Shown here: positions 13,358 to 23,307 of the stretch, in pieces
Layout: each line of letters starts with the position of its first letter
Numbering within the stretch: the stretch's first letter is position 1
NCBI GenBank assembly: GCA_023078685.1
Contig: JALGAS010000008.1
Span: 1,054,001-1,118,000, forward strand
Reading direction: 5' to 3'
DNA length: 64,000 bases
Source of the DNA: Neopestalotiopsis rosae
Taxonomy: Eukaryota > Ascomycota > Sordariomycetes > Amphisphaeriales > Sporocadaceae
Notes under the pieces: model-generated
The model's database searches: none
Told to the model about the DNA's origin: nothing
The model's input: the letters and a program-made list of their open reading frames with translations, nothing else
Program-made: the position numbers and the translations under genes

Positions 13358-13700
13358 TGTGTTCGGAGGTGGTTTCTATCGTTCATGCGATGTGGTGGTC
13401 CTGCAAGTTGAGGGCCTGTACCCAAGATATATTTGCTTTTCCCTGCCCTCAACGATATTCTAGGTAGCTGCCGCGAAGCCATCACGACAGCTAAAATCAT
13501 TATAAATACAATGCGTTTGAATGCAGGCACTTTCTCCAGCGACTTCAACCAGACCCAGTGTGCTACATATTGAGTGGGCGGTATAGCAGTCTACGCTAAG
13601 CTCGTCATATTTCTTTGACCAAGGCTTCCCCAACATCTCGATGTCCAGTTTTCCAATGTAGTTCTGCCAAGTTTTATTTCTACCTCTTTCAATGATCTCC
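13358..13700. other. intergenic region (convergent 3' ends)
   Basis: A short stretch between the stop of the 306-aa gene and the stop of the minus-strand pseudogene. It should hold both 3' untranslated regions. No other feature is visible. Confidence 0.5.
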
Positions 13701-14610
13701 TCAGCGCTTCCTGAAGCCGTACATCACGCTTAAGATAAATGATCCCAAAGCCCATAGTGTAAGCAAGACTGCCGCGACGACCGGTGGAACGATCCCGGGG
13801 ATCAAGATGGTATCTTCGACGTGGACAATGGCTTCCGGGTTCACAAAAGAGGCCGCAACATAAGTACCGTTACCATCCACATAGCCGACACCACTATTAT
13901 AGACGGGTGCCAAGGCGTACAGGGAGTAAGCCCGGAGAAGAGAAGCCTTGAGCTCATCGGCCTGGAGTCAAGAGCTTTGCAGGTTGACTTGGTAGCCCAC
14001 CCACATGTAGTCGTTTTGGATGTAGGACTGCGGAAACTTGCCAGCCGAGGCGTAAAACGGGCTCAGCCACTCCGAGGGGTTAGAGTTAGAGGCGAGGGCC
14101 GGCGAGAAGAGGAGGCTCGGCACGCCGAGGGACAGACGCTGGGCGCAGCGGAGGCCACTGCCTCCCTTTGGCGTGCTGTCCGAGCGGCAAAGGTCGGCAA
14201 AGGTAGACAGGCGACCGTCGAGCCGTGCTGTGCCAACTTCGGACACCGACATGCATTGTACCCCAACGGCTGCCATGGGGCCTTGTGTTCCGTTGTGGGC
14301 GCCAAAGAGTTCAGGAATAGTGTTGGCCAACGAGTTATTAATCACGGGTGGATTCTCGACATACAGGTTTGTCGAACTTAGGTTCTATCATTCTCAAAAT
14401 ACCTGGACCTGTGCTTTGAGAGACACTTGAAGCTGTCAGGACGCGTCGGATGCGACGGGACATCGGGCAACAGACTTTTAGAAATAAGTGGATTGTTGAG
14501 AACTTCAAGACCATCAGATATGCCTAGGTGCAAGCGTTCGGATGCGAGTGCAGTGGGGTTGAGGCCTATGGATGTGTGAATCGTTCAATGCTCTTAGGAA
14601 AGAGAGAGAA
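13701..14610 (-). pseudogene. decayed fungal membrane-protein gene, C-terminal part
   Basis: On the minus strand one frame runs from about 14375 down to 13701, interrupted only by a TGA at 13968-13970. The peptide continues in the same frame on both sides. The downstream part contains GYVDGNGTYVAASF, then a hydrophobic segment IPGIVPPVVAAVLLTLWALG and a basic end RKR, typical of a single C-terminal transmembrane helix. The upstream part contains an ENPPVINNSLA segment. A second minus frame, from about 14590 to 14385, holds SERLHLGISDGLEVLNNPL and reads toward the first, so a frame change near 14380 separates them. This pattern resembles large fungal-specific hypothetical membrane proteins (my recollection, not a search). 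The N-terminal half was not found. It could instead be a gene with unusual introns, but the TGA has no good intron around it. Confidence 0.65.
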
Positions 14611-15743
14611 ATATCGTTGGTCAGGTATTTTGAGCGTCTGAGATGATTGGACGTCCCCTTTGGAGGCTTTGGTAAAGAAGCATGGAAAATAGACCAGACG
14701 AAAGAGAGCTTTGTAGGACATATTCGAAACTTGCCATACTTCACTGAGATCAGATGCAGGTCCATAACCAAGAAAATCAAAAGGAAGCAGAAAGAAGGAA
14801 CCCAGACGATCGATTTGGGTGTTCAAATTACAAATCCACTTGTGTCTTCGACAATTGCGACTTGCCTGGGGATTCTCGTTGCCCCGGTCATGAAGAAACA
14901 TCATACTTGAGATCACTATACGTGTTAGTCATCGTATTCATGGTCAGAGAACATCAAATCATTGACTTTAGGCCTGTTATGCTTATCTACATAATCAGCC
15001 GTTAGGCATGATCAACTGTTAGTTGGAGGCTCTCTTCAATTAATGTTATTTTTTTATTCAACTTCAATAGTACAGAGGCCTTCTTCATGTGTCCTGACTA
15101 TTTTGCGGAATAATGGGCAGGTGTCGTGTACAGAAAGTACACCTTCCTCCGTTGCTGTTCTTCTCGGCTAGTCACTGCCGTCAGAGCACCGCAGAGCAAC
15201 GACGAGTTGAACATGTGGAACAAACAAGGGATTCCGATGCTGCAATTTACTCACACAGAGGGGGTCTTCTTCTTAGTCTGCAAAGCTACTCCTGATCGTT
15301 GCACGTCGTCAGGCCCATTGCCTTTGGCCTTTGCTACTGCTCCAGAGCTGTGGATTTCAATTTCAGACAATGACGATAAAGATCTGCTAGAAAGAAACGC
15401 AGCAAAGACATGATGCCAGCTCACCGGGACTTATGAAAGCGCCATGGAGACTCACTGATATCAATTTCAGTCTTTTACCCTGGAGGCTACTACAGACTCC
15501 TGCCAGGTCTACCGATGTGCCAACGAGACCAAACGATATGGATAGTGATTTTCCACGCCTAGACTTAATATATAGATTTTATATAACAGTCGTGTCGTGA
15601 TGTGATGCTAAGTGGGTGGTCTAAGGGGGGGGGGGGGGGGGGGGGGAAGAAGACTCACAAAAAGAAATACGACAAGATCAAACAAAGCAGACACGAGGCA
15701 TGGTGAACGTTCCAATGGCTCAAAAAACATCAAAAGTAAATGC
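14611..15743. other. AT-rich intergenic region, possibly decayed coding remains
   Basis: No intact gene is visible. The minus-strand open frame at 14566-14916 lies directly upstream of the pseudogene and might be its degraded N-terminal part, but I recognise no motif in it. The stretch is AT-rich (about 14890-15070). Near its tRNA end it has a 22-nt G run and a T-rich minus strand. Confidence 0.45.
15625..15646. repeat. poly-G tract, 22 nt
   Basis: This is an uninterrupted run of 22 G residues about 100 nt beyond the 3' end of tRNA-Glu. Such a run can form a G-quadruplex and is prone to length change in replication and sequencing, so its exact length is uncertain. Confidence 0.85.
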
Positions 15744-15822
15744 CTCCGACACGGGGAATCGAACCCCGGGCATGACGGATCAAGATGAGAGCGTCATATG
15801 TTAGCCACTACACCATATCGGA
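15744..15822 (-). tRNA. tRNA-Glu(CTC) with a 7-nt intron
   Basis: The minus strand folds into a complete cloverleaf. The acceptor TCCGATA pairs with TGTCGGA (one G-T pair), followed by a G discriminator. The D arm contains GTGTAGTGGCTAACAT, the anticodon stem is TGACG/CGTCA, and the T arm is CGGGG-TTCGATT-CCCCG. The anticodon loop is 14 nt. Anticodon CTC at positions 34-36 leaves seven extra nucleotides after A37, the standard place for a nuclear tRNA intron. Minus-strand T runs just downstream can serve as a Pol III terminator. Confidence 0.93.
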
Positions 15823-16638
15823 TATTGGTTGTTGAAGAGTTGGGAGCTTAACGCAATTCAATACACTAGTGCATTGCGGGGTCCAAGCAGCCAGCTTAGT
15901 TCCATCCTGAGTTCTATTTCTAAATGGTTACGCCATAATAGTCGTCACTAATAAGGAGTCGTTCATACACACCGTTCCAGTTCACAACCATGATGAAAGG
16001 ACTTGAGGGCTTGAATGTCTGGTAAGAGTTCTGGACAATGAAACCCAAAGGAGTCGACCAGTAAATGATTTCTAGGTCATATTTTAATTCCAATATGGAA
16101 ACTGATAATTACGCGGGCATAGTCGCCAAAATGCATTGCCAATAACTGATCAAACTTGCGGAGCCAGCCGATCTATCGTGGAAATGGGACAATGATGTTA
16201 CGAATAATGTATCAGGAAAACCAATTGTCGAGATGATGTGTACAGAGTACCAGACACACCAGATACAGTACAGTATGTGCAGGTCATGTCCCAGACTCTG
16301 TGCATTTGAATTTTGCAGTGGACCATTGAAACGACCCAGCTAAAAGTCCACACACGCAGCGGGACACGAGTGGGGCTTGCGATGGCTGCTAACCAATAAG
16401 CTGTGAAGCAAAATCTTGGCAACAAATTTGGAAGCAGCGTGCCCTAGCTAGCCCACCAAATTTTGGAAGGAGCGTTTTTTTTCCTCGACCGCAACACCAA
16501 GCTTCCGCATCTTCACCTCAACCACGGCACGGCCACCTACTAACAAACAGGTTTGTCAAGCCTCTCGACACCCATTTCACGATTGCTTCGTTCGACTAAC
16601 AATTTTGCAAAGGTTCATCAAGGTCAACCGGAAGCACA
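15823..16638. other. intergenic region and uL4 promoter/leader
   Basis: The promoter region of the ribosomal protein gene, with no credible gene. A possible 5'-leader intron runs from a GTTTGT donor near 16551 to an AG at about 16612, with CTAAC about 12 nt before the acceptor. This is tentative. Confidence 0.45.
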
Positions 16639-18118
16639 ATGTCGCCCCCTACTGTCTCCATCATCGGTGCCGATGGCGCTGCCAGCAGCGCTTCCCACCC
16701 CCTGCCGGTAAATTCTCTTCGATCTCGAGCGCGAAAGACTTCAAACTCACACACTTTCAGGCCATCTTCTCCGCCCCCATCAGACCCGATGTTGTGGTTA
16801 AGGTGCACACTGGCATTGCCAAGAACAAGCGTCAGCCTTACTCCGTGAGCGAGAAGGCCGGCCACCAGACCTCTGCCGAATCCTGGGGTACCGGTATGTA
16901 GTTTGAATTCATTCAAGTCTCATATTTTATGAGAACGATTGCCCGGACGCCATCTCTGCCTCGACGACTATCAACGACCGACAACGATGGAAATCTATTT
17001 CTCTCTGAGGACGAACGACATGCGAAGCACAAAGTCGAGTTGGATGGAGAAATTGGCCGGGCAATGCGACAACAATTGAGGAACATGAGAACATGCGACT
17101 GATTATTCGTTTACAGGTCGTGCTGTTGCCCGTATTCCCCGTGTCTCCGGTGGTGGTACTCACCGTGCCGGTCAGGCTGCCTTCGGTAACATGTGCCGCT
17201 CTGGACGCAGTAAGTTTCCCTGGTTGATCACTTTCCTGCGAGTTGCCTGTCAGCTCGCATGGTTTCTAAACAAATTGGCTGACCATGTTTTCTCCAGTGT
17301 TCGCTCCTACCAAGGTCTGGAGAAGATGGCACGTCAGCATCCCCCAGGGACAGAGACGCTTCGCTGTTGCCTCTGCTGTCGCCGCCTCGGCTGTCGCTCC
17401 CCTTCTGTTGGCCCGTGGCCACGCCATCTCTGGTGTTCCCGAGGTTCCCCTGGTCGTTGACTCTGCCGCTTTCGAGGGTGCCAAGGCCGCCAAGACCGCT
17501 GCCGCCTACAAGATCCTGACCTCCGTCGGTGCCTCCGAGGATGTCTTGAAGTCCAAGGGCTCCAAGAAGCTCCGCGCCGGTAAGGGCAAGCTCCGTGGCC
17601 GCCGCCACCGCCAGCGCCGCGGTCCCCTTGTCGTCTACGACCCCACCGTCGATGGCAAGGAGCTCGTCAAGGGTTTCCGCAACCTGCCCGGTGTCGAGAC
17701 CTGCGACGTCTACGCCCTGAACCTCCTCCAGCTCGCCCCTGGTGGTCACCTCGGCCGCTTCGTCGTCTGGACCTCTGCTGCCTTTAAGGCCCTCGACAAC
17801 ATCTACGGCTCCACCACCAAGCCCTCTGAGCTCAAGAAGGACTTCCTGATCCCCTCCAACGTTGTTGCCAACGCCGACCTTACCCGTCTGATCAACAGCT
17901 CCGAAATCCAGAGCGTCCTCAACGCCCCCAAGGGTACCGCCTTGACCAAGCGCGCTTCCGTCCAGAAGAAGAACCCTCTCCGCAACAAGCAGGTTCTGCT
18001 CCGTCTTAACCCCTACCACGCTGCTTTCGTCAAGGAGAACAAGGGTTCCGAGAAGGCTGAGGCTGGCAAGCCCAAGGCTACCCCCGCTGGTTTCCTTGAG
18101 ACTCTCAACGAGAACTAA
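16639..18118 (+). CDS. RPL4: 60S ribosomal protein uL4 (L4)
   Basis: This is a structural protein of the large ribosomal subunit. Its long internal loop lines the peptide exit tunnel (family knowledge). Four exons join in frame: 16639-16707, 16761-16893, 17117-17209 and 17298-18118, giving 371 residues, the expected fungal length. Conserved eukaryotic L4 stretches are visible: [10 protein letters not shown], the tunnel-loop region with [20 protein letters not shown], then [12 protein letters not shown] and a basic [11 protein letters not shown] region. Codon use is strongly biased to C- and G-ending codons, as in highly expressed fungal genes. This bias also creates a 319-codon shadow frame on the opposite strand. 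Intron 2 (223 nt) is about four times longer than intron 1 and can fold on itself. Confidence 0.97.
16894..17116 (+). other. long self-complementary intron 2 of the uL4 gene
   Basis: This 223-nt intron contains a perfect 9-bp inverted repeat, ATTGCCCGG at 16938-16946 and CCGGGCAAT at 17057-17065. A shorter CTCGAC/GTCGAG pair is nested inside. The fold would bring donor and acceptor together or enclose a structured RNA. I looked for C/D snoRNA boxes and found CTGA motifs but no good RTGATGA box. Confidence 0.5.
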
Positions 18119-18920
18119 GCGTGTGACAATGGCTTGGTGAGATAGCATTGTCGAGGAAATGAGAAAAAGGGACATCACACTTTGCAACGGATTTGCTTTA
18201 TGTTATACGAAAGGGAACACTCAAGAGGCGTACTGGCTCGGAAATAGGTCGAGTAAATTCATGACTTCCCGCAGGTTTTTGCTCGGAATTGATACCATGT
18301 GATACGACACACATTTGTAATTCTACACTTCGCCTCGCGCGTAGTCCACCTTTTTTTCCGTCTTGGCATTTGCATCTCTAGTGAAGTCCGAGTCTCAATT
18401 TCAATCACCTTGGCTCAATGCAAACTCATTGCACCATCTCGCACCTTGCTCTATACTCGTGACCATGCTGTTGATGGTCTCGACCTGCGTCATGTATCGT
18501 GTTTGGGTATTCACTGCTACATTGCTTACATTGGCCCTTGAGATATTGTATGCGTTCGACATTGATGATCAAGTTCCGTTTATACACTTTACAGTAACTT
18601 TGGGGTATTTTGATATCTCAACACTGACCATGAATTTGTCCGCCCCCCTTTTTGGTGTACCTCGCCCGGTGGTAGAGTATAAACGTCTCCGTGTCGTACA
18701 TTGAAAACTTTTTCTACAGGTCATTACCCTCGTCAACAATAAAACGCCGGCTCAATGTTTCTTTTTCCCCTCTCACTCGTGAAGTTGTAAACCGCCGTTC
18801 ATGCCTTTAAATAAAATGCCGTGGTTAAACGCAATAATTCCCTGTGGACGAGCCACATCTCACTAGTATTCAGTCATGTGCTCATGATGAGTGAGGTCTT
18901 CCTAACGACAACCTCATACA
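18119..18920. other. intergenic region (convergent 3' ends)
   Basis: This holds the 3' untranslated regions of the uL4 gene and of the MAU2 gene on the opposite strand. A few short open frames have no recognisable content. No RNA gene was seen. Confidence 0.6.
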
Positions 18921-21900
18921 TCATGTCATTGGCGGAAGCGCCCCTCCAAGGGCATCCTTGGCATAGTTGGCAGCCGAATCCCACGACTGTCTCGCCTCGT
19001 CCATTTGGCCCTGGACCTCGTAGCTTTGGGCGAGCAGACCCTCGGCCACACTCATCCAGAGCCGATTGCCTGCTCTGCGGGCTTGGGAAGCGCCAGCTTT
19101 GGCGCTCTTGAGTGCTTGATCGCCTACAATGTTCTGGAATAGTTTTGCTTGCATCAAGTTGAGAGCAATAGACAGAGTGTGCACGTCACCGAGTGCCCGA
19201 GCCCCGTTAAGTGCAATGGCGAGATGGTTCTTGGCAGCTGTCATACCAATTGGTGGGTTTGTCGTAGTGGCGGCCAGGATCAGATTAAAGGCGGTCCGGA
19301 TCTCAATATTGGGATGATCGGTGCAGAGAGGTCGCAGAAGCTCAATGAGTTCGGTAGTAAGGCGATCGTCGCGATGTTCTGGGTGCTGCATAATCCAGAT
19401 CCGGTTAAAGGCCGACAAGACACGAACCTCTAGCTCGGCATGGCCCTGCTTCATGGACGCGAGGCCTTGAATATCGCCGTTGTCGTCCAGATTTTGCTCC
19501 AAGCTGAGAAGCGCACCTTCATATATCTTCTTGGCTGCGGCAAGATTGCCAGTGCCTTGGTGATACACACCGGAAAGGTAACACGAGTAGAGACCAACTA
19601 CACCTTTCAAAGATGATTTGACAAGGCTGTCCAACTCCTCGACACATGTCCATACCGCTGGCCAGCGACTGATTGTTGCAAGGTGTAATCCTCGTATGAT
19701 TTGCAAATAGCATCTAAACTCTCTTCGCCAGTCTGCTCCTTTGATGGCATCTTGCAGGGAGGTAGGATTCGACCGTAGCTTTTGCCCATCTACAGAACGA
19801 GTTAATTTGACTGAGTACAGGTGCCTGTCAATATGGATGGAGCATACTTTTTGTCAACGAGCTCAAGGCTTCCTCCCAGAGGTCGATGATTCTTTTATCA
19901 TTTCGTGGATTTCCATAAAGCTGACCAAGGCCACTGACAGTGTACCTATTACAAGTCAGCGCTGATATTCCAGCAAGCGATTGAATAGTAACTTACGTCA
20001 GGATGAATGCTTCAATCTTGGTCCAAAAAGACATGACTAGCCAATCACGGCTCTCGTGGTCAGCGCCGGGACGAATCACCGCACGTGTGTCTTTGCTAAT
20101 AGTATGGACAATGCCGGCAGGATTCCTGCTGATAGGAAGTAAAACCTCGGTTGAGTAATATTCCCAACGTCCATCCGAAAGAGTCTCGTCCATACGCGTT
20201 TGCAGGACTTTTAGTTTTTGCAGAATCACCTTGGGTGATCTCTGGCGTAAGCTGCAGATGAAATCCAACATGAGCAACAAGATTTCCACTTGCGAGATGG
20301 AGTGTGCTGAAGGATCTAGCTGATACTTCTGCGCCTGTGCGATACAATTCTGTATCTTATCAACGGCATCATCCTTCATGTCCTTGAGGAGACTTAGTCC
20401 TTCCAAAAGGCAAGCGACCTGAAAGATGGTGGTGTCCCCTCTCTGCTGTGCCAAGGTCATGATGGCCTTCAGATTTTCGATTCCATGAATATCTGCAGGG
20501 TTTGAGGACTGAAGGTAGAGAGTTGCCTTGAAGAATCGAAGAGCATAGACCCAGTGAGTGTGTCTCAACCTGATCTCGGGTTAGTGATGTTCACAAAGTA
20601 AAGACGTAACTCCTGCACAACTTACAGCTCAGCGTCTGATATTCTTTGATCCACGGCAATCATTGCAGCCTTTCCTTTCCTTTGTGACAGCATTCTCAGC
20701 TGCAGGAATTGCATCATGTACTTCATATCGGCGAAGCGATACTGAAAACAAGGGCCATGTCAGCAACTCCGTTTCACGCGGGGATAGACGGGTTTGAACA
20801 AACCTTTTCACACAATGTGATGCCCTTGGCCAGCGCAGTCTCTGCCTCCATGATATTATTGGTCTCCTCACAAAGTATGCTGGCATATCGCAACCGCACT
20901 TTTGCTTCCACCTTTGGCTGAAGCTTGTTACTAGCCAGCACCGTCTCGAGACATCCCAACCCCGTCGCAATCATCTTGTGGTATTCTTGAATATCCCGAG
21001 AATCAAGCGAGTCAGCGAGTCGAAGCACTTCTCCTCGCGCCTTGGTAAACATTTCCTCGGCCACACACACGAGCAACGAGTTGGTGTCTTGGTGATGAGG
21101 GATCAGACCGGGCGTTGCGGCCGGCGATCTGACAGAGCTGACACTAGGGCTCCTCGTCAGACCTTGCATCGCCATGCGCGGACTCGCTGATACTCTGGCC
21201 ACATCATCGATCCTGGCGCTTGTTGAACTGACACTCCGACTCTTGATTGGCATATTCTGCTGGGCCAGCTGGGGCGATTGTATCGTCGTGACGGGTGAGT
21301 TTGCATGTGGAGAATGGACGAGCGGCGAGTTCGCATGGCTAGAGATGGACTTGGGACGATGTGGTGGCTGGATCTGTGGTGTATGCTGCTGCTGCTGTGC
21401 TTGATGTACCTGCTGTTGTTGCAACTGCGGTGCTTGCTGTAGCTGTGGTGGTGTTTGCTTTTGCTGAGGCGTCGTTTGTCGCGGTATTGCTTGATACTGT
21501 GCCATTGGCGACTGAGCAGGAGGGGGCATTTGTTGCCAGCCCATTACATGCTGCTGGCCTTGTTGAGGAGACTGTTGCGCCGAGTGCGCATGCTGAAGCT
21601 GGTGGGCTTGGTGTTGCGGTTGGTAGTATTGCTGCTGACCGTACGACTGTGCGTGCGCTTGCGGTTGCTGGTACTGCTGTTGCTGCTGTTGCTGTTGTTG
21701 CTGGGGATGCTGTTGAGGCATGGGCAACTGTTGAGTCTGGTGCATGTACTGATTACTCGATCTCTGCGCCGGTTGCTGGACGGGCTGTTGAGCCGCCGTG
21801 CTGTGCACCTGACCCATCTGCGCGCCGTAAGTTCCAGGATAGTGCTGGGACTGTTGTTGCTGCTGCTGCTGTTGTTGTTGTTGCTGATGCTGCTGATGCT

Positions 21901-22174
21901 GCTGCGGCCTCTGATCAAAGCTCGGATCGTAGTTTTGGTACTGGCCAGGATGAACACCGACATAGTTTGTGTTTTGGGCCGCCTGTTGCGGATAGCCAAC
22001 TGGGGCGAACACGGCATTCTGATACTGATTGTATTGCTGGTTCGAGTATTGAGGGTATTGCGCATGCGGGTTTCCATAGGCATCAAAGCCCGGCTGCATA
22101 TTCTGTTGCTGGGGCCATGGTTGGCCTTGATTCTGGCCGTACCCTGACCCGGGCAGCGAACCGCGATATGTCAT
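18921..22174 (-). CDS. MAU2: MAU2 / SCC4-type cohesin loading factor
   Basis: This is the partner of the SCC2 adherin in loading cohesin onto chromatin (family knowledge: SCC4, Ssl3, MAU2). Five minus-strand exons join in frame: 22174-20804, 20741-20626, 20569-19997, 19945-19848 and 19789-18921, about 1008 residues. Residues 1 to about 340 are a Gln/Pro/Tyr-rich low-complexity extension with runs of up to about 12 glutamines and a Ser-Pro-rich end. The rest is an array of TPR-like helices, with segments such as RYASILCEETNNIMEAETAL and YQLDPSAHSISQVEILLLML, fitting the MAU2 fold. The frame stays open upstream to a TTG, but the first ATG gives MTYRGS, which I chose. Assignment rests on the helical repeats, length and fungal domain layout. 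Confidence 0.88.
21370..22140 (-). repeat. polyglutamine-coding CAG/CAA tracts in MAU2
   Basis: Several imperfect CAG/CAA runs on the coding strand encode glutamine stretches separated by His, Pro, Tyr and Ala. The CAG/CAA mixture suggests selection or age rather than recent pure triplet expansion. The opposite strand shows Leu-rich shadow frames that are not genes. Confidence 0.85.
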
Positions 22175-23307
22175 CTCCAGATCATAATCTTTACCCGACA
22201 ATCATATCTTCTTCTGCTGCCACCTCGCTCTATTCCCCTCCTCTGCTACGTTTCGCGTTCGTCAACACCACGAGCTAATAGCAACAGCGCATCGATGTTC
22301 GGTCTGATTCGTTTCGGGTTCGACTTCTGTTATGATGGTGGGTGTTGATATAATCCTAATGCTTGTGTATAGCAAGAGAATCAAGCGGGCAGCTCGCGAT
22401 GCAAAGATCAGTAATGGGACCCGGAATTCTACAGTGTCGCGCCGCGCCCGAGTCACCCCCGACGTTGGACTTTGGGGAATCCAGGGGATCACCTGATGGG
22501 CGGGTCCGAGCGTCCGGGATCTTTCACTAGCTCATCGGACAGGGATGTACTCAGCTATCAGAGTTGCACCTTCATCTTCAGGATTGAGTCGACAAAAACA
22601 TATTTAAATCGAGGTTTGTCATCTCATATTAATGTATAAGACACTTCATTAATACATCAAGTGCACTTACACATTGAAACTGAAGTATTCAATCACTTGA
22701 GATATATATAATCAAGCCCTTTGCATGGATGCATTGTAATCCATTCCGCAATACTATGTACAATTCCCGAGAATCTGTACCTGGACTACCCTTACCCACG
22801 CTAAGCTTGGCAACTTTCAGTCTGGCATTTGTCTGTCGGATGTCCAGAGATTGTGTTCAGCAAGCGCAACCCTGCAGCTTGTGGATATCACGACTCGCCG
22901 TATTGTAGCGGTCTGCTACCTGATACAGTCAGACTTTTTTGTATTCTAGGTATCGTGCAAGAAAATGCTTTATAGGGGATATATATTTAAATTTTCTCTC
23001 GTTCTTCTTCAGGCTTATAGGATTCTTCAACAGAGACAATTCAGCCAATTGTGACGTCGGCAGCCGAGGCAAGTGGGGACGAGCCTAGACGGTGTGTCTT
23101 TTTCCATGCTGTGCAATACGGAGATACTTTATCTTCTCCCAGACACTCCGTCGGCGTTTTGCTTGTGGCAATTTCGTTTTCTTCCTTGATTTGAATTAGA
23201 CTTTTCATTCATCATTTTTAGATTTGATCAGATAAGCGTACCGGCGTATCTTGCATTCGACTTTTTTGATCCGTCCACGGCATTACTGCTCAGCAAAGTT
23301 GGAAGAA
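22175..23307. other. divergent promoter region (MAU2 / hydrolase)
   Basis: An intergenic stretch between two divergently transcribed genes, about 1.1 kb. It is AT-rich around 22600-22730 and 22960-23000 and has no credible gene. Confidence 0.6.

Noticed and set aside
13821..14381. 186-codon plus-strand open frame
   Set aside because: It lies opposite the pseudogene, whose minus-strand peptide has a transmembrane segment and family-like motifs. The plus reading has none.
16894..17116. Canonical C/D box snoRNA inside uL4 intron 2
   Set aside because: CTGA boxes exist but no convincing RTGATGA C box or terminal stem was found. Only the structured intron is reported.
17228..18187. 319-codon open frame on the minus strand over the uL4 gene
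   Set aside because: It mirrors the strongly codon-biased uL4 exons, crosses an intron, and its Leu/Gly/Val-rich peptide has no motif. It is a shadow.
21361..22278. 305-codon and 230-codon plus-strand frames rich in Ala/Val or Leu/Arg
   Set aside because: They are antisense readings of the polyglutamine-coding part of MAU2.
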